64,000 nt of DNA from Puffinus mauretanicus (taxonomy: Eukaryota > Chordata > Aves > Procellariiformes > Procellariidae), in the NCBI GenBank assembly GCA_023333565.1, contig JAJKFH010002480.1, positions 896,814 to 960,813 of the forward strand. Reading direction: 5' to 3'. How positions within the stretch are numbered: position 1 is the stretch's first letter; the number at the start of each line of letters is the position of its first letter. This document shows positions 35,637 to 49,889 of the stretch, piece after piece. The notes below the pieces were generated by a model. That model saw only the letters and a list, made by a program, of their open reading frames with translations. It was not told where the DNA came from and ran no database searches. The translations under genes were made by a program, and so were the position numbers.

Positions 35637-38600
35637 CTGCGGGCCACAGGTGTCACTGGGAGCTAAACGCAGCCGTCAGGGGTGCTGGGGCTGGGGGTTC
35701 CTCCTGCAGCGGCTGCCCCTCGCCGGGCTCGGTCCCAGGGCTTTGTGCAGAAGGATCGGCTCAGCGATGGTGCCTTGCCCCCTCTCGTGCCGCTTGTTTG
35801 CTTTGTCTGTTCTGTATGTTCCAGGTTAAATTTATTATGAAGATGCCATAATAGTGCTCTGTGTCGTGCCTGTGCAATTTAGGGAAGAGCTTTATAAATC
35901 GAGCGTCAGACTGGCATCGCTCCTGCCGCAGAGGCACAGCTGGCGAGCTCGCTGTATTTGGCCTCAACTTACTCTCTGTTTGCAGATGTCAGCAACAGGT
36001 GATGGCAATTTCTCTCTTAAAATCACAAAAGCAAGATTTTATTTTTAAACTATAGCAATTCAGTTTTAAATATAGCACCTATAGTGGAGAATTCTGCTGC
36101 GTATTTACACTTGGGTGAGGACACCAATTATCCAATTTAGATCACCATGCCAACCACCTCCCCTTTTCACCAGGTAGAAGAGACTTAAAATGCCAGCGCG
36201 CTGCAAAAACAAATGAAAATAGTTACATCTAGGGGTTTTTTTGTATTTTACATACATCTATCTTAAAAGTTACGCTTGGTATCTAATAAGAAAACTATGC
36301 TTGAGTCAACAGAACCATAAAGAGTGTGCGAACACCCTGGGCGGCAGTGACGGAGCCAGGGCTGGGATGGTGGAAGCACCCCTGCAGACAGCCAGGGCGG
36401 GTTTCTAAACAATTTTAAAATACATGAACTACATAAAAAGTATGTGATAACGTAGATGGTGTCATCCCTCTTGTGGCATTCCCTTTTTAAATTTGCTGTA
36501 GATAGCATTGACCTGTTTCAGCAGCTCTGCTGAACAAGGGCTGTGTCCTTTTTGTTTGTTCCCTCAGTTTGGATGCAGCGTTTGACAACTTGCCTGTTTT
36601 CTGTCATACCACACCAAAACAAATTGGAAGCCTGAAAATATTATTAAATATTAATTATGCTGCAGTACATCCATTAAACAGTTGCAGTGGAACCCAATGG
36701 ATCTTCAGCTTACTGCTCATTTCAGTCATTTACTTGGAACTGCTGAGATCCTAAGCGCGGAGGCTGGATGGCACAGGGACTGTTTTTCAGACCGAGTCAT
36801 TTACAGGGAGATTATAGACTGTGAACAGAAGTGTTGATAAAAGTAATCCTCGATACCTGCAGCTGGCGAGGCTTTGTACAGCGCTGCTTTGCTCACAGCC
36901 GCTTGCTGTTGGCACTGCATGAAGCTGTAACGATAAATAGATTTAATCTTGCGAGTGTTTTACTTGATCTTGACATAAAGTCATTCATTTTACTCTTAAA
37001 ATGTTAGTTATTATATGCCTGGGTAAAGATCATACGGATTACTAGAGATTGCTCTAACAGGATTTTATGGCTTTAGGAGTTTAGAGAGAGCAGTTTCTGA
37101 AGTCCTTGCTAGAAATTTTTTGTAGTTTCCAATCCTGCCGTTACCCACGTGCAGTCCCTGGAAGATAACCGACTCTTGGGGGGGCGTTTGGTTTTCCTGC
37201 ATTGGCCTGGAAAAATGCAAAAATGCAATTCCGTCTCGTCCTGCAGTTCGGCACTGGTTGGGGGGCAGGTGGAGGGTTGCTTGGGAAGAAATCCAAACTC
37301 ATCTCAGTCCACGGAGTTTGTGTGACTTGGGAGCGGCAGTGGTGTAAATATAAATACTGATAAATTGACACATATAATGTGTATATACAGACACCTGTGG
37401 ATATACAAATATTTGCAGTAATACGAATATCAATCCCAAATTGTATTAAAGGATTAGAAACATATTTATATTTCTGTAAGCTATTGATGCATTTGCCAAT
37501 GGCTATTACGAAGCAAAGATTCGAGGTGGTTTGGTGAAGTCTCCAGCGGGTTACAGCCTGACTTGAGCTGGACGGACGTTTCGGTGACGCTATTGCAGGT
37601 GCCACGCAGGAGGAGGAGGGTGCAAAGCAAAGTGGTGCAGGTGCGAATGTCCCCATCCACATCCCTGTCCCCGTCCCCGTGCTGCTGTTCCTGGAGCTGG
37701 GGATCATTCTGCGTTTCCCCTTGTTTCTCCCTGTCTGCTCCTGCTCGGGGCTGTGCAGTTTGAATTGCCGGTGATGCCAGGGCGAGGGCTGGGCCGGGCC
37801 GGAGCAGAAGGTGCATCCCATCCCACGCCGCTGGCCGGGGGAGAGGCTCGGGCGAGTCCCGGAGCACGTCCCCTGCCTCGGTCCCTGTGCGTGGGCTGGC
37901 AGGAGCGCTGAGCCCTCCCAGCAAAGCCCGGGGCAGCTCCGGCAGACTCCAGAAACAGCGGGGCGGGATTTGCTGCTGTGCTGTTTTCTTTCCTCCTGGG
38001 TTCATGCTGGGAGTCTGCTTACTCTGTTTTCTTTTCTCTTCTGTTTTTTTTAAGCCTGTTGAATTTCATGGCAATTCGACGTCTCTTCTGCATTTCTTCC
38101 CGTACAAGTGCCATTAGCAGTGTAAGCCAAAGTGATAAATTAGAGGGTTTGAGACTCTTATCTACAAGGTACACACACAAAGACGTCATTAAGTGGTCAC
38201 TTCAGTGTGTTTTATGGCTACACTGGAGATTAAAAGATGCACAAAGATAATTAAAAAGTATAAAACTTGTAGCCGAATCAATTTAATTATTATAACCGAG
38301 ATCACATCATGCCAAAAAAGTGAGACAAAGCGTCTTAGCAAATTCAAATGAATCAGATTTCTCCTTTTGTAAAGGCGCCCGTGACCCCTCCTGGAGTGCT
38401 CGTGTGGGGCAGCGACATGAGAGTGAAACTTGTGGTCTATAACGCATCAGTATTTTGCAGAGGTTAATTTATCCAAGTGCTGAGGAAATCATTAACCTGT
38501 TGTTTATTATTATTAAATGGTGAGATGTACATGAAGCAGGTGCCAGAGCAAATTGAGGTTTGTAGGAATATTAATGAAAAATGTTGCAGTTAATTAGGAA

Positions 38601-41600
38601 GGGGAGTGGGCGTGAGTGGCATTTTCCAGTGGTTCCCTGTAGTTGTTTCTTTTTTCCATTTGTGATTAACTTAAACAATATAAAATTCATAATTTACTAA
38701 CATCAATTATTTTGGCTGATGAGTTGCTGGAATGAGATGGGGTGGTCGGACACCGTCTCTGCCCGGCTGGCAGCAGCAGTGCCCCAGCGCCCCGGGGCCA
38801 TACCGGGCCGGGTATGCTGGGTGGCTGCGCACCACAAGCTGTCTCAGCGCGCGTGCGACATGGATGCGGCCCCTCTCCTGGTGTCGCTTGGTGCTGTGGC
38901 CGTGCACTCCGTGCCGTGCTCCTCAGCTTCGGTGTTTTATAACGGGGATATTCAGCTGTGACTGGCCGGTGCGTGTTTATGTGAAATCCTTTGTTTAATA
39001 GAAATTCAGCAGTTACTGTCAATATTTATTCTCGTCTGCTGCTGTTTAATCAACCCCTTATCACGTTTTCTGCTGCTTTCCCTCTGCGAGCAGGGACTCT
39101 GCTGCCGGTGTCGTGGCTGGCGGTCTCTGTGTGGCCGTACCAGCTGGGCGCCGTGCCGTCCCCGGGCTGCCGTCGGACCTGAGTGCTCACACCCCATGGC
39201 TGCGGGAGGGGTTTACCTCAACCACTGCAGCTCTGGGCTTGGTTTATAGGTTGGATTCTACCTTGCTTACAAATTTCTTTAATTATTTTGAGGCTAGTAT
39301 TGTAAAGCCGGGGCCAGTGGCGGCCCACTCGCCTCAGCGGCCGCTGGAAGCAGGAGGTGGGACTGGCAGGGAGCTGGAATTGGGCTGCTGCTCAATGGGA
39401 CATTTAGGGACAATTTTCGAGACCAGAGAAGCGTGCTTGGGCGGATCAAAGTGTGGTGCTGATAATTGGGGAAACAGATGAAGTCTGAAGGGCAGCTTGA
39501 GCTGCTAACGAGGGAGAGACATAAACTGCTGCATCCATCACTGCCGGCCTCTGCGCCTGCAGTCCTCTGACGCTCTGCACATCGCCAGGCCACTTGCTGT
39601 ACTCGACAGGGAAATGTGTGTTTTGAGGGGGGGGGTGTTTGTCTCGCCCAGTTCTCTATGTTTGTTGTAGGCAGCTGCATCGGCACACTTGCTCGCAGGG
39701 TAGCCTGACCACGATGGTGCCAGGAATGTGGTTATCGTGCATAAAAACAAGAGCCTGCTGGGTTTTGCCATGCTGTAGTGTATTTTCATTTTATGCATTG
39801 AAACCGCATACAGAAACAGAAATGCGCAGATGCATTTAATCTTTTTCACTCGGGCACAAAGCATTGATTATCCCGTCTTGGCAGCTGCCCTTCTGCTGGT
39901 GCTCTGGAGCTGGTCGGTTTTCCTCTGGTGCGCCGGTGCTGCGGGGGAACCGGCAAAGGAACGCACCGCTCAAATGGCTCCAGAAACAGCAACAGCAACA
40001 ACGTCCCTGCTTATCCTCTTGGGGTGAAATCACCGCCGTGCAGAAGGTGCGAGGCTGCGAGCAGATTCTGTTTTGAGATGCTGCATCGAACTTTGGGCCG
40101 GAGCCCAAGTCCCCCCACCCCTCCGCTGTCGGGAAAGTCACCGGTTTGAAGTCAAGAGTGGTGTGTGCCGAGGGCCAGCCCTGCCAGGGCCTGCTCAGAG
40201 CAGAGGGGCACTGGTGATGGGGCCGACTGCCTGGATTTTAACAAGTTTTGGAACAGCCTAATTTGAAAAATAGAGAGCATTTGTTTTTAAGGACAGATCC
40301 TCGGGATGGTTTGTGCAAAGTATAAAATCAAGTGTTTCCATTCCGGGATGGATAAGTACGTATTCTCGTTTAAAAGCCTGTGTGCTCACTGGGACGGCGT
40401 GCTGCTGGCAGGTGTGATCGGCACCTCCTGCAGTCATCTGGTCCCTACCGAAGGGCTGCGTCGGGCGGTTGTGTGCTCCCATGGCTCATGTGAGCGGCTC
40501 ATGACGAAGCACGCTCGTTAGCGTTCAGCGAGTGGTGGGTTTGTCTGGCTCAGCCTCTGGAGGAACCTCAGGGATGCATCAGGGTGAAGGATGCCCATAC
40601 CCTCTTGATGCCTCTTAAGGAGCAAAAAACGAGCTCCCCACGCATTTGGAGTGTGTGGTTTTGGACAAAAGAAAACAAGCACAGCCGTTTCCCCCTGGAA
40701 AAACAACTGTATTCGTTTTCAGCTTTCACCTCTGCATGTCTGCAGAGGGTGCAAGCACCAGCTCCTGTGCTGCCATTGGCATCCCCGTGCCACAGCCCAG
40801 GCTGGAGAGGACTGAGGGGTCTTCACAGGGCCGGTGCCCTCACCTCCTTCTCACCTCCTTCCTCTGAAGACATGCATTTGCCACCAGCAGGCGTTCTGGT
40901 TGCACATGAAAATTATTTGGGAGATCCAAGCCCGTGCCATCTCCTTGGCAGGCTGTCGGGCTGTGAGCCGGGGCTTGGCTGCGGTGGGGGCGTGCCGCAG
41001 GGCCTCCTCCGCGGGCAATTTGCCTGGGCGTTCGTTAGCAAGCGTCGCTCCCAGCCGGTGGCTTTGGTGGTGAACCAGCAGCTGGCTACGGTGTCAGACC
41101 GGCTCTGGGGAGAGGCACCCACGGTCCCACAGCAACGGGGGGCTGGTTGGCAGTGCTGCGGGGCAGCGGAGGAGCGGAGGTGCAGCGACTCCTCCTCCGG
41201 TGCTGCCGGGCTGGGTCTCCAAGTGGGCTGTACATCAATGTTGGGTAGTGCCTCAGCGATCGCGGTCCTGCCTCTGGATCGCTGCCTGGCTTCGGAGTCG
41301 TGAGCGTCGCTGTTGACTCACTGGGACTGCAGTTTGTGTGCTTCAAGTCAGTAAAATGTCAGGTCCGGTAACTCTTTTTGTTTAATATTAAAAAAATCTA
41401 TCTGAATGTATACTTGGCGGGCCAGCTACTACAACAAAGCAAGGGCAAACAGTTTATTTTTAAAAAGCAAACCATACATGTAGTTAAATGTTTTCCTGTA
41501 AAACACATGGGCATTGGTATAAATAGTTTTACCATTTACAGGCAATATTTGGATTTTACGTAACAGCCATCTTCCTGCTTGGGTTTTAACGTGCCAAGCT

Positions 41601-44600
41601 CTCTGCTGTCGGAAGGAATTTATACTCCCTAAAAGAGGGAGGTGTTTGCATGTTTGTTTTGGATCAAAAATACTTAATCTGTTACAGCTGTGCCGTTCAG
41701 CGTGGCTGCTGGTTTGCTAGATCGGGCTCACCCAGATGCGAGTAGGTCGGGTACCCGCCGCACGGGGGGACCAGCAGCGCCGACAGGCAGAGCCCCGCGG
41801 CCGAGAGGAAATGTCAGCAGAGCATCCTCAGCTGTGGCTGTCGCCATTCAGTATCGTGGCGCCTTCGGAATACCCAAAAGTGATTGGATTAATTATGTCA
41901 GTCGTGAATAATTGTTAAATAGTGATGGGGTGGTAAACGTTCATGCAGTGCAGATGGGATGTGTCTGCTGGCCACAAGAAGCTTTTTCTTTTGTTTTTAG
42001 GAGATAGCCTGTTAAATATTAGAGGGTTATACGTCTGATTTTGAAAAGCAGGACTTGCTAACTAATGGCACAGAAATGCTTTGGTGAGTCCATCATAATG
42101 TTGCAGGTGGTTAAATGCCGCCGTAGCTGCCGAAGGCCATCAGCAGAGATTAAAGCCTGTTTCTGGTAGACGCTTTTATGTTTAAAAGCAGAGTTTTTTG
42201 CATCCTGTGGTGTGGAGGTTGTCTCATTGATTTCATGGTAGCAACAATGACAGCAATGCTGCATGCAGGATAATACATTTAACCGAAATTTCACAAAACC
42301 ACCTGAGGAAACAATGTTTGCTCAAAACCTGGAACAACTCCACAGAGCTGGTGTTTCTTCCGCTTCAGTTTTGTTTTGGAATTAGCAAGAGCAGAGTTTG
42401 GAGCAGAGTTTGGGCCGCAATTTGTGTTTCCCTGTGGCACTGGAGGGTTGTTTTTACCCATTGCACACAAGGTGCCCCACGGACACCCATCGAGGTGGGG
42501 GTCCGGCACCGGCTGCAGGCTGTGCACCCTGGGGCAGAGGCGGCTCCTCGCGCCTGTCCTGCCTACCCCTGGCCAGCCATCACAGGCACCCCGCGTTTCT
42601 CTCCTGCATCTCAAACCCTGTTGCTAAGCAACAGTTTTTAATTGGAGAATTAATTTGGCTCCAGGACATCCTGAGCAGCAATGTATGCTAGAAGTCTGAA
42701 TTGAAAGGTTGTTGCATCAATCCTGTACTTATGCTGTGTTTATAGGTAACAGTCCCTTTGTTTTTCCAATTTTGTTAGCTAAGGGGGGCGAGGGGAGGCG
42801 GCAGCGGTCCCAGCGGGGCAGTGCTACGGGTCTGGCGCTGGGACCTCGGGGGAGAGCAAGGTCTTTATTCCAGGGACCGTTTATTCCAATAAGATCTCCA
42901 AATGCAGTGAGTAGCATATTGGTGCTCTCAGTTCTCCTCTGCCCCTGGACTTCTATGGTGATATTTTAATGGTACAGGGTTGGTGGATTGATGAAAAACA
43001 AGAAGCTTTCCCATTTGCTTTTGTGAGCAGTAGTTCTTGTATAAACACGCGCAGAGTGGTGTAGCAAGTGCTCGGTAAGTCGGGCTGTGCTACCGCAGTG
43101 GTATAAAAATAGCATAAATAAACAGACCCAGCAGGCTGGCGCAGCTTAGTTTTAAGACTTTCCCAGACCAACTGCATTTATGAAACTTGTCCATACAGAT
43201 GTATTTACTTTAGATACGCGGAGGGCAATCAATGTTAACCTAACTCCAGCAGCATAGAGAAAAGCTCCATGTGGAGTCAGGCAGCTTGCCCTGTCTGAAG
43301 TAAGGGGTCAGTGCCGTACCGGGGATGTGCAGAGTCAACGGCACACACCGGCTTGCTGGGTCTGTTTGTTTTTTCTGGTTTTATACTGCTGCAGAAGGAT
43401 AATCTTAAACAACGATGACAGAATTGCTGTGCTCAGCATGCACTCTCCAGTGTTTATCAAATGACAGCAGTAAAGTGATCTTTACTTAGTCTCTGTCCAT
43501 GCAAAATTCTTCTGTATTTCTACCTTGGCTGTGCCCAATCTGATGTTTGCTAATCCTCCCAAATCAACTCTTCTGCAAAGGATGCCCTCTCTCCAAAACT
43601 GCAGGCATCCCAGCACTATCAGTCTGTAATTGCCGGTGACATTGCAAATACAAATGCAAACGCAATGTCGCCTCTCTGCCGCTCTCCCATTACGTGGTTT
43701 GGTTGCCACGGTGTCCCCCCATGGCTGTGCACGCCCCGTCGCAGTCCAGAACCTGTCGAATGCTAGAGGGAACACGGACAACAGTTATACATTATGTTAC
43801 TGCAAATAGCATCCCTGTGGAAATAACCAAACGCAGGGTAAGCCCTGCTTTGAGGAACCTCAGCCTGAAATTCAGGGCGTCCTGAAGGTGGCGGATGTGG
43901 TGGGCTCCCCGGGGCTCTTTCTGGGAGAGGAGGGTTCATGTTGGGTGTCACACTGGGTGACGGCACCGTGGGTGCCAAGCCACAGCGGAGTGGTCTGGGT
44001 CCTCCCTGCCTTCCTGCACCCCACGAGGACTCGGTGGGGAAAACCTCCCGTTGCCTGCTCGCAGAGCTTCTGCGGACAAGGTGTCTTGGCTTTGGCAATG
44101 CCCAGTGCGCGGGGGCTGCTCTGGGATCCTGCAGTCCTTCGCGCAGGTGCCATGGGGTCCTGACGGCTTGTGCCCAGAGGAGTAATGACCTTGCGAGAGC
44201 AGTTTGCTAATTAGACCTTATTTATTGCATCACCAGGCTGTGCTTTCCAAGAAAGTTTTAGACTGGAGCCAAGTCTACCAGGGTGATGAGTTTTGTGTTC
44301 TTCCTTTGCGTGACAGATTAGACAGTGTTTTTAAGGAGAGGTATTGGAAAGTAATTATTTTGAATTTGAATTGGTTTAAAGTTTACGCGGGTACTGAAGC
44401 CATAGACGTTTGCAAGTTCTTAAAACAGCTTTGAAGGCCTAATAGCAACTACTCAGAATCAAACGACTTAGGGACCTGCTTTTCAGACCTCGATGCAGAT
44501 GCTTGCACAAACTGTGTGTGCTTTGGCCTGAGTGTGCATGAGATTGGGGGTTCACAGGCACCTTACTGGAGCGGAGGTAGAAACCAGCAGCGGCGTGCCG

Positions 44601-47600
44601 GAGACGCCAGGGCCATGAGAGCAGGAGCTGGACCCGATGCCACCCTGAGACCTTCTCTGTAGATTGCGTGGTTGGACAAGAGCAACTTGGGTGCCATTAA
44701 TTTGTAAACCCACCCTGTGTCAGCAGAGAGGTTGCTGCCGTGATCTCTGCTGCTCCAGGCTCACCTCTGGCCTTTGAAGGAGCGTTTGCAGGGCACAGGG
44801 GATTTTGCCCGAGCCTGTGGGCTGTGCCACGGCTGTGGGTGAGTGGGTGAGTATCGGGGCTGTTGCAGCACCGTGCCACGTGCCTCGGGGCTGCCGGTGG
44901 GTCACGCTTCTCTGCTGGGTGGCGGCGCAATTGCACAGAAAGCTCTGCAGCGCACTAAGCTCAAATTATCTTCTTGTTAATTAGTTATTGATTTCTGTTG
45001 ATATTTCCATTAAGTATTCCCTCAAGGAAAAAGTAAAAATTGTTAGTACCCGTATTACCTAAGTTGTAACCGCAGTGGATAAAGGAGCTTGCAATCTCAG
45101 AAGTGAATCCCAAGAATACTTGTTCATTATTAAACATGCAGTCAGGGTATTTTCTGGAAGGAAATTATTTTCAGAGAGCAGGAGTTGCTGTTGTATTTCT
45201 AACATTTAGTGTGGGATCTGAAAAACAGGACATGCTGCACTTCACAGAAAAGTGGTGTTGTAGAGAAGAACATGGTAGTGACTTCACATATGGACTCATA
45301 TCTTGCTCATCTTTGTGAAAGTCTTAAATATCTAGGTGTAACATCAAAATCCAACATGTTTGTTAGACGATCCAAGTCTTGTAGAAATACGTACACTGTA
45401 TTTTCAGAATGCAGAATTTTTGGGGTGATTTTTCCAGGATTGACTATGGTTTCTTTTTTGTCTGAGTTTGGCATGTTGTCTCTTCCACAATCCGGCAAAT
45501 ACCCGCATGAAATGCCTCCCGCTTTGTGGGGAATAAAACCAAATTGCATAGCTGGGAGGTGCTTCTGGGGGTCTGTGGGAAGGCACCTGGGGTGTCCCTG
45601 CTCCCCTGAAGGCAATGGGAAGAAAAACTCCCGACCTGACTCCTGATCACCAGATCTTGATTAACCCCGCGCTGCACCTCGGCGTGACATCACAGGAGAC
45701 TGAACACCACTGGGGTCAGGCACACGCGTCCAGGCTGCGGCCGGGGCATTCTGGACCCATGACCAGAGTGGACTGTTCTTCTTTACAGCATTTTTGAGCA
45801 ATGAAAGTGAAATGTGCAGAATAGGAAATAAATTTGTGTATTAAAAACTAAGAGAGAAAAAATGGAGAGCCAGCATGAGTTTAAGAGATTTACTTCTGTA
45901 ACAAGAGCAGAAGCAAATGTGTACTTGCCCCCACATTTCAAATAAGACTTAAAAGTCTGTCTTTGTGTAGTAGCTGCTGTCAGCTAAAAAGATTATACTT
46001 CTTCCTGGTATGTTACCAATCATTTAAACAGAAATCTGCACATCTAAAATGTGTCTGCCCCAAAAAGTAATGATTTTTCTGTAAGAGAATTTGAAAAACA
46101 AAATAAGAAAACCACATTTCCCTGTGGTTGGGAAGTAGTAACATAACATGGAAAGGTTCTCCCCCTTCAGTCCATCCCCTCCATGTCACAGTGGTTTCCC
46201 AAATACAAAGGCAAGTGCTGTTGTCTGGCACTCGGAGAAGGCAAGGCACATGCTGAGAGGCAGCACTACTCATTTCCACCTGTCTAGGGAAATAAATAGA
46301 AAACTCAAAGAAAACAGGCATTTTCTGTCAACAAATGAATAAACAAAGTAAGTATTTTCCTACGGACACATTTTTATTAATACCTATTTACAACTAAAAA
46401 CTCCTCAGCACAATAATCTGACTAGCAGTTTTTACAAAAAGGCAGTAATCTTCAGGAAAATAGCTAGATTGCAGGGTTTGGCGTGTAGGTCATAGCAAAA
46501 AATTGAGATTAGCAATAACCAATTTTTTAAGGTATGTTTTGGGGTCTATTTTTTATTTCTTAGGAAGCTATGCAAGGGTGAAAAAGCTGTGTTTGATGGC
46601 TTCCGTGTAGCATCCCGGTGTCCCTGGCCACTCAGGGTTGCTCACCCCTGCGCTGGCTCCTCGTGCAGCATGGCAGCTCCCGCTCTTCTGCAGTTGCTGT
46701 CCTTGCAGCTGCTCCCAGTTTGGCTTTTTTCACTTACCCTGTCTTGGCCAGGGTGCAAACCCAGCTTCCCCGGAGCAGCGCCGGTGCTGGTGCCGTCTGG
46801 CAGCTCTGGCACGGCCAGTGGCTTGTGCCGAGCGCTTGTGAAGCCAGTGGCACGTCTGCCAGCGCCCTCTGAGCGTGGGACCTGGCTGTTAGCGGCAGAC
46901 AAGGACCTCCTGGCATTTTTGGGTGGAGGTGCAGTGTGTCCCCGCAGCCGGGCACTGGAGCTACACCAGCCCAGCATCACACACAGGCGTGAGAAGGGCT
47001 CTTGGAGACGCTGCTAGGAGGAGGAGCGGTGCAGAAGGTAACACGCAGGTAGATCGGCTTGCAAACAAATGTCTTTTCTTGGCACTGCCCTTGCAAGCCC
47101 TCGCCGTTTCATGATGTTTGCATGGTGTTTAGGTTGGGCAGGTATTCAGAGGTGGGCCTGATCCAGCAGGCAATGGGGGCAGATGGACGGACAGAGCCCC
47201 CGGGGCGATGCTGGGCCCGTGGCCCCCCCGGCCCCATCCCTCCTGCCTCCCCAGAGGGTGCTGAGGAGGCAGCCTGGTCCCCCCGCGGCTCCCCCACCGC
47301 TCAGCGTGTGCCTGCCGTGTGCTCGGGTCAGTGACCTGCAAACACTTAACGCGGGCGCGGGAAGTGCTGGAGGGCGAGGCGGGAGGCATCACCAGCGAGT
47401 GACACCCTCGCTCCCCGGCCCTGCCAGGGCCGCTAATGCCAGACCCACACCTAGCGCTGCAGGGGGGCCCCGCACAGGTCCCTGGCGGGGGAGTGCCACC
47501 CGCTCTCCCTGTCCCTGTCCCCACCACCTGCTTTTGCCAAGGCTAGACAGCTTAAAATACTGCAGACATCATGCTGCCCTAATTTAATGACGGTCAGGCT

Positions 47601-47669
47601 GGCTGTTTAGTTCAGCCTGGGCTCTCTGCCTGAACGTTGTTGATATGATAGCTGGAGAAAAACATCATG

Positions 47670-48200
47670 TGAGAGCGCCCGCGCGTCCTCCCGCTCCGGC
47701 ATTCCTGCTGGGAGGACGTGGAGCCGCCCGGCTGAGGGGCCGAGCTCGCCCTCTTCTTCCTCACTCTGCAGGGCCTCTGTGTGAGCAGGGCGTGCTCTAA
47801 GGCCCATCACGGCGCGCGGGGCCGCGTTCTCGCAGTGCTGCCGAGAGCGTGGGTGCTGATGGGTGCTGGTTAGCGACAGCGGGATTGCTTAGCAGGGACA
47901 CGTGTGGGGAGGGCGCGGGCGCTGCCCTGCGTGGCTGACAGGCCGCTCGGGCCTGGCCTGCTGCGGGAGGCTGGTAGCGAAGCCACAGCGTGGCTACAAA
48001 GCGCGGCTCGCTCGGGCGGGTGCGCCCCGGCCGCCCGCAGCGGGTCCGTGCCCATGCCCGGCTCCAGCGGCATCGCCTGGGCCCGGCCCAGCCTCTTCTC
48101 CTCACGGCTGGCGGCGGGGCGCTGCTGCTTCGGCGGTCAGCTGCAGTGCGAGCGAGAGCCGGGTTCCTTCCTGCAGGAGTCCTGGGCGCAGAAGTAAACG
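47670..48200. promoter_or_regulatory. Intronic CpG island 4.3 kb before coding exon 2
   Basis: About 530 bp with very dense CpG, second only to the promoter and the 16-kb island. Open frames on both strands (228 codons on -, 125 on +) are not recognisable. Its place just ahead of coding exon 2 makes it a candidate alternative promoter for forms without the first exon. No confident first-exon donor is seen; GAA|GTAAAC at about 48195 is weak. Confidence 0.35.
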
Positions 48201-49079
48201 CGGGATCTTGGCAACAGGTTTTTGTCCAAATATCACATCGCTGTGTGAGTGATTCCTCCCCTGCCGTCACGCTGTGCACCCCGAGTTTCCCTGCTGGCTC
48301 TGCCCGTGGGGGAGGCCCTGTCCCGCTTGTCTCGAGGGACCGGAGATCTGCGGGCGGCCTCTGCTGAAGAGCGTGCCTGAGGAGCCTCAGAGGCGTTCTT
48401 AGTAACTTGTAGTCCAGCAGGATTCTGGTGACACCCGACCGGTGTGCGGGTACAGCGTTTCGGGACGCTGCCAGCGTGCTCAACTTCCGCTTCTCTGAAT
48501 GTACTCGCTTATAGTATTCATTTTTTTATGGTTGAAAAAACAACAAAGGGTTCAGAAAAAGTTCAGAGAGTTGAAAATCTGCCTTAAACTTTGTTGACTG
48601 AAGTTACCAGACTCTAATGAAAAGGTAATTAAGAAACTACTTGCTTGCAGTATAAAGGAGATGAATGCAGTCCATGTTCTTGATTGAGATTTTTGATAGT
48701 GGTTTTCAGCCTGCCGTTTCTGACTCCTGGGTGCTCTGTGGACCGTTTCTGAAGGTCCGTGGAATATAAGTAGGACAAGAAAGCCATTTCCCAAACAGAG
48801 AAGTCTGCTTTTCTTTTGGAAAATTTGCTAGGATCTGAAAATTCAAAAAGCTTGAAAGTTAAATGCTGCACTAGACTCCAGAGCAACATACAAACAAGAA
48901 AGATGTAAGCTTTTTGATAGTAGCTAATGATAACTAAGCATAAGCACAGTTTACCTGGGGATGTGGTATGTTCTTGTAGTCTTCAACTCAGAGTAAATTG
49001 TCTTCCTTAAAGATCAGCTGCTAAGCGAAGAGAAATGATGGCCTTGAGGGGGAAACAATGAAGGGGGCTCCTCGTTTCC

Positions 49080-49155
49080 CAGGAGCCTGAGGACGTTGCA
49101 TTAGATCCCTGGATTGGTTTCTTCTGGCCTTAAAGCATTTCAGTCTATGAAGTAC
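49080..49155 (+). mobile_element. Possible ancient CR1 3' end
   Basis: The stretch with GCATTAGATCCC, CTTCTGGCCTTAAAG and CAGTCTATGAAG recalls the 3' tail of old amniote CR1/L3-type elements, where a line such as 'TTAGATGATC...CTGGCCTTA...TCTATGAA' is typical. Only the tail is visible and it is diverged, so this is a tentative call. Confidence 0.35.
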
Positions 49156-49889
49156 ATTACGCGGTCACGATCGAGTCTTTGGATCCAGTCTGGAGAGGTG
49201 TGGAGCAGCCTAAACCCCACCACTGAAATAAGGACATTGAGTTTAATCTGCATTTCGGAATCAGGTTTGTTAATTGCTCCTCTCTGATTCCAGCAACACA
49301 TGTTGTAGTTTCATGTTATTCATTTAGCAGTAATTAAGTCTGATTTTTACACTGTAAGATGTAAGTGTAAGATACCATCTTCCAGGCAGCTAGTAAATTT
49401 GTAATTTTAGTGGTAGCAACAATTAACACGGGTTTTAGTATCAAGAGAAAAATTGACATAAATAAAGCTGTTCCAAAGTGCTTGCCTTTTACCTACCATT
49501 TCATATAATTGTGAAATGCTTTGGGGGAGGGGGTGTGCTGAAATTTGTGCAAAATGGCTTAAATACTGAACTGTGTTGTCAGTAAGGCATTAAAGGAGAG
49601 AACCGAGGGTCATTTTGTCCGAAAGCATCCCCCCAGGCTGAAAGCTCGCTTTCCCCCAAGTGTACAGACGAGCTGGGTGGGAGATGCCCTGCACGTCATT
49701 TCGGCCAGTCCACCCCAGGCTGTGCTGGCCCCTGGACAGGTCTGACTGCTGCTCCGGGCTGTCGGGTGCTGGCTTTGATCCCCACCAGACATGGACGGGC
49801 GCAGCCCTGCCAGCGGCCGCCTGCTGCTCTCGCTGTACGGTGCTGGAGGTGTCCCGGGGAGCTCCCACGGCTGGAACAGCGACCAACAG

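Noticed and set aside
36501..36535. Small hairpin TTCAGCA GCTC TGCTGAA as a possible microRNA
   Set aside because: A 7-bp stem is far too short for a microRNA precursor and the flanks do not extend the pairing.
37141..37821. 226-codon frame on the minus strand
   Set aside because: No recognisable motif, and it contains low-complexity Ile/Tyr-rich sequence from an AT-rich TATA/CACA stretch.
40584..41303. 239-codon frame on the + strand
   Set aside because: Composition is mixed and nothing resembles a known protein. It sits in a GC-richer patch without exon borders. A protein search would settle it; a significant vertebrate hit would overturn the rejection.
44204..44434. 76-codon + strand frame with balanced composition
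   Set aside because: Looks protein-like by eye, but its frame opens at a non-ATG codon and no homologue or exon signals are recognised.
47797..48483. 228-codon frame on the minus strand
   Set aside because: Lies across the CpG island, is Arg/Ala/Pro-rich, and no homologue is recognised.
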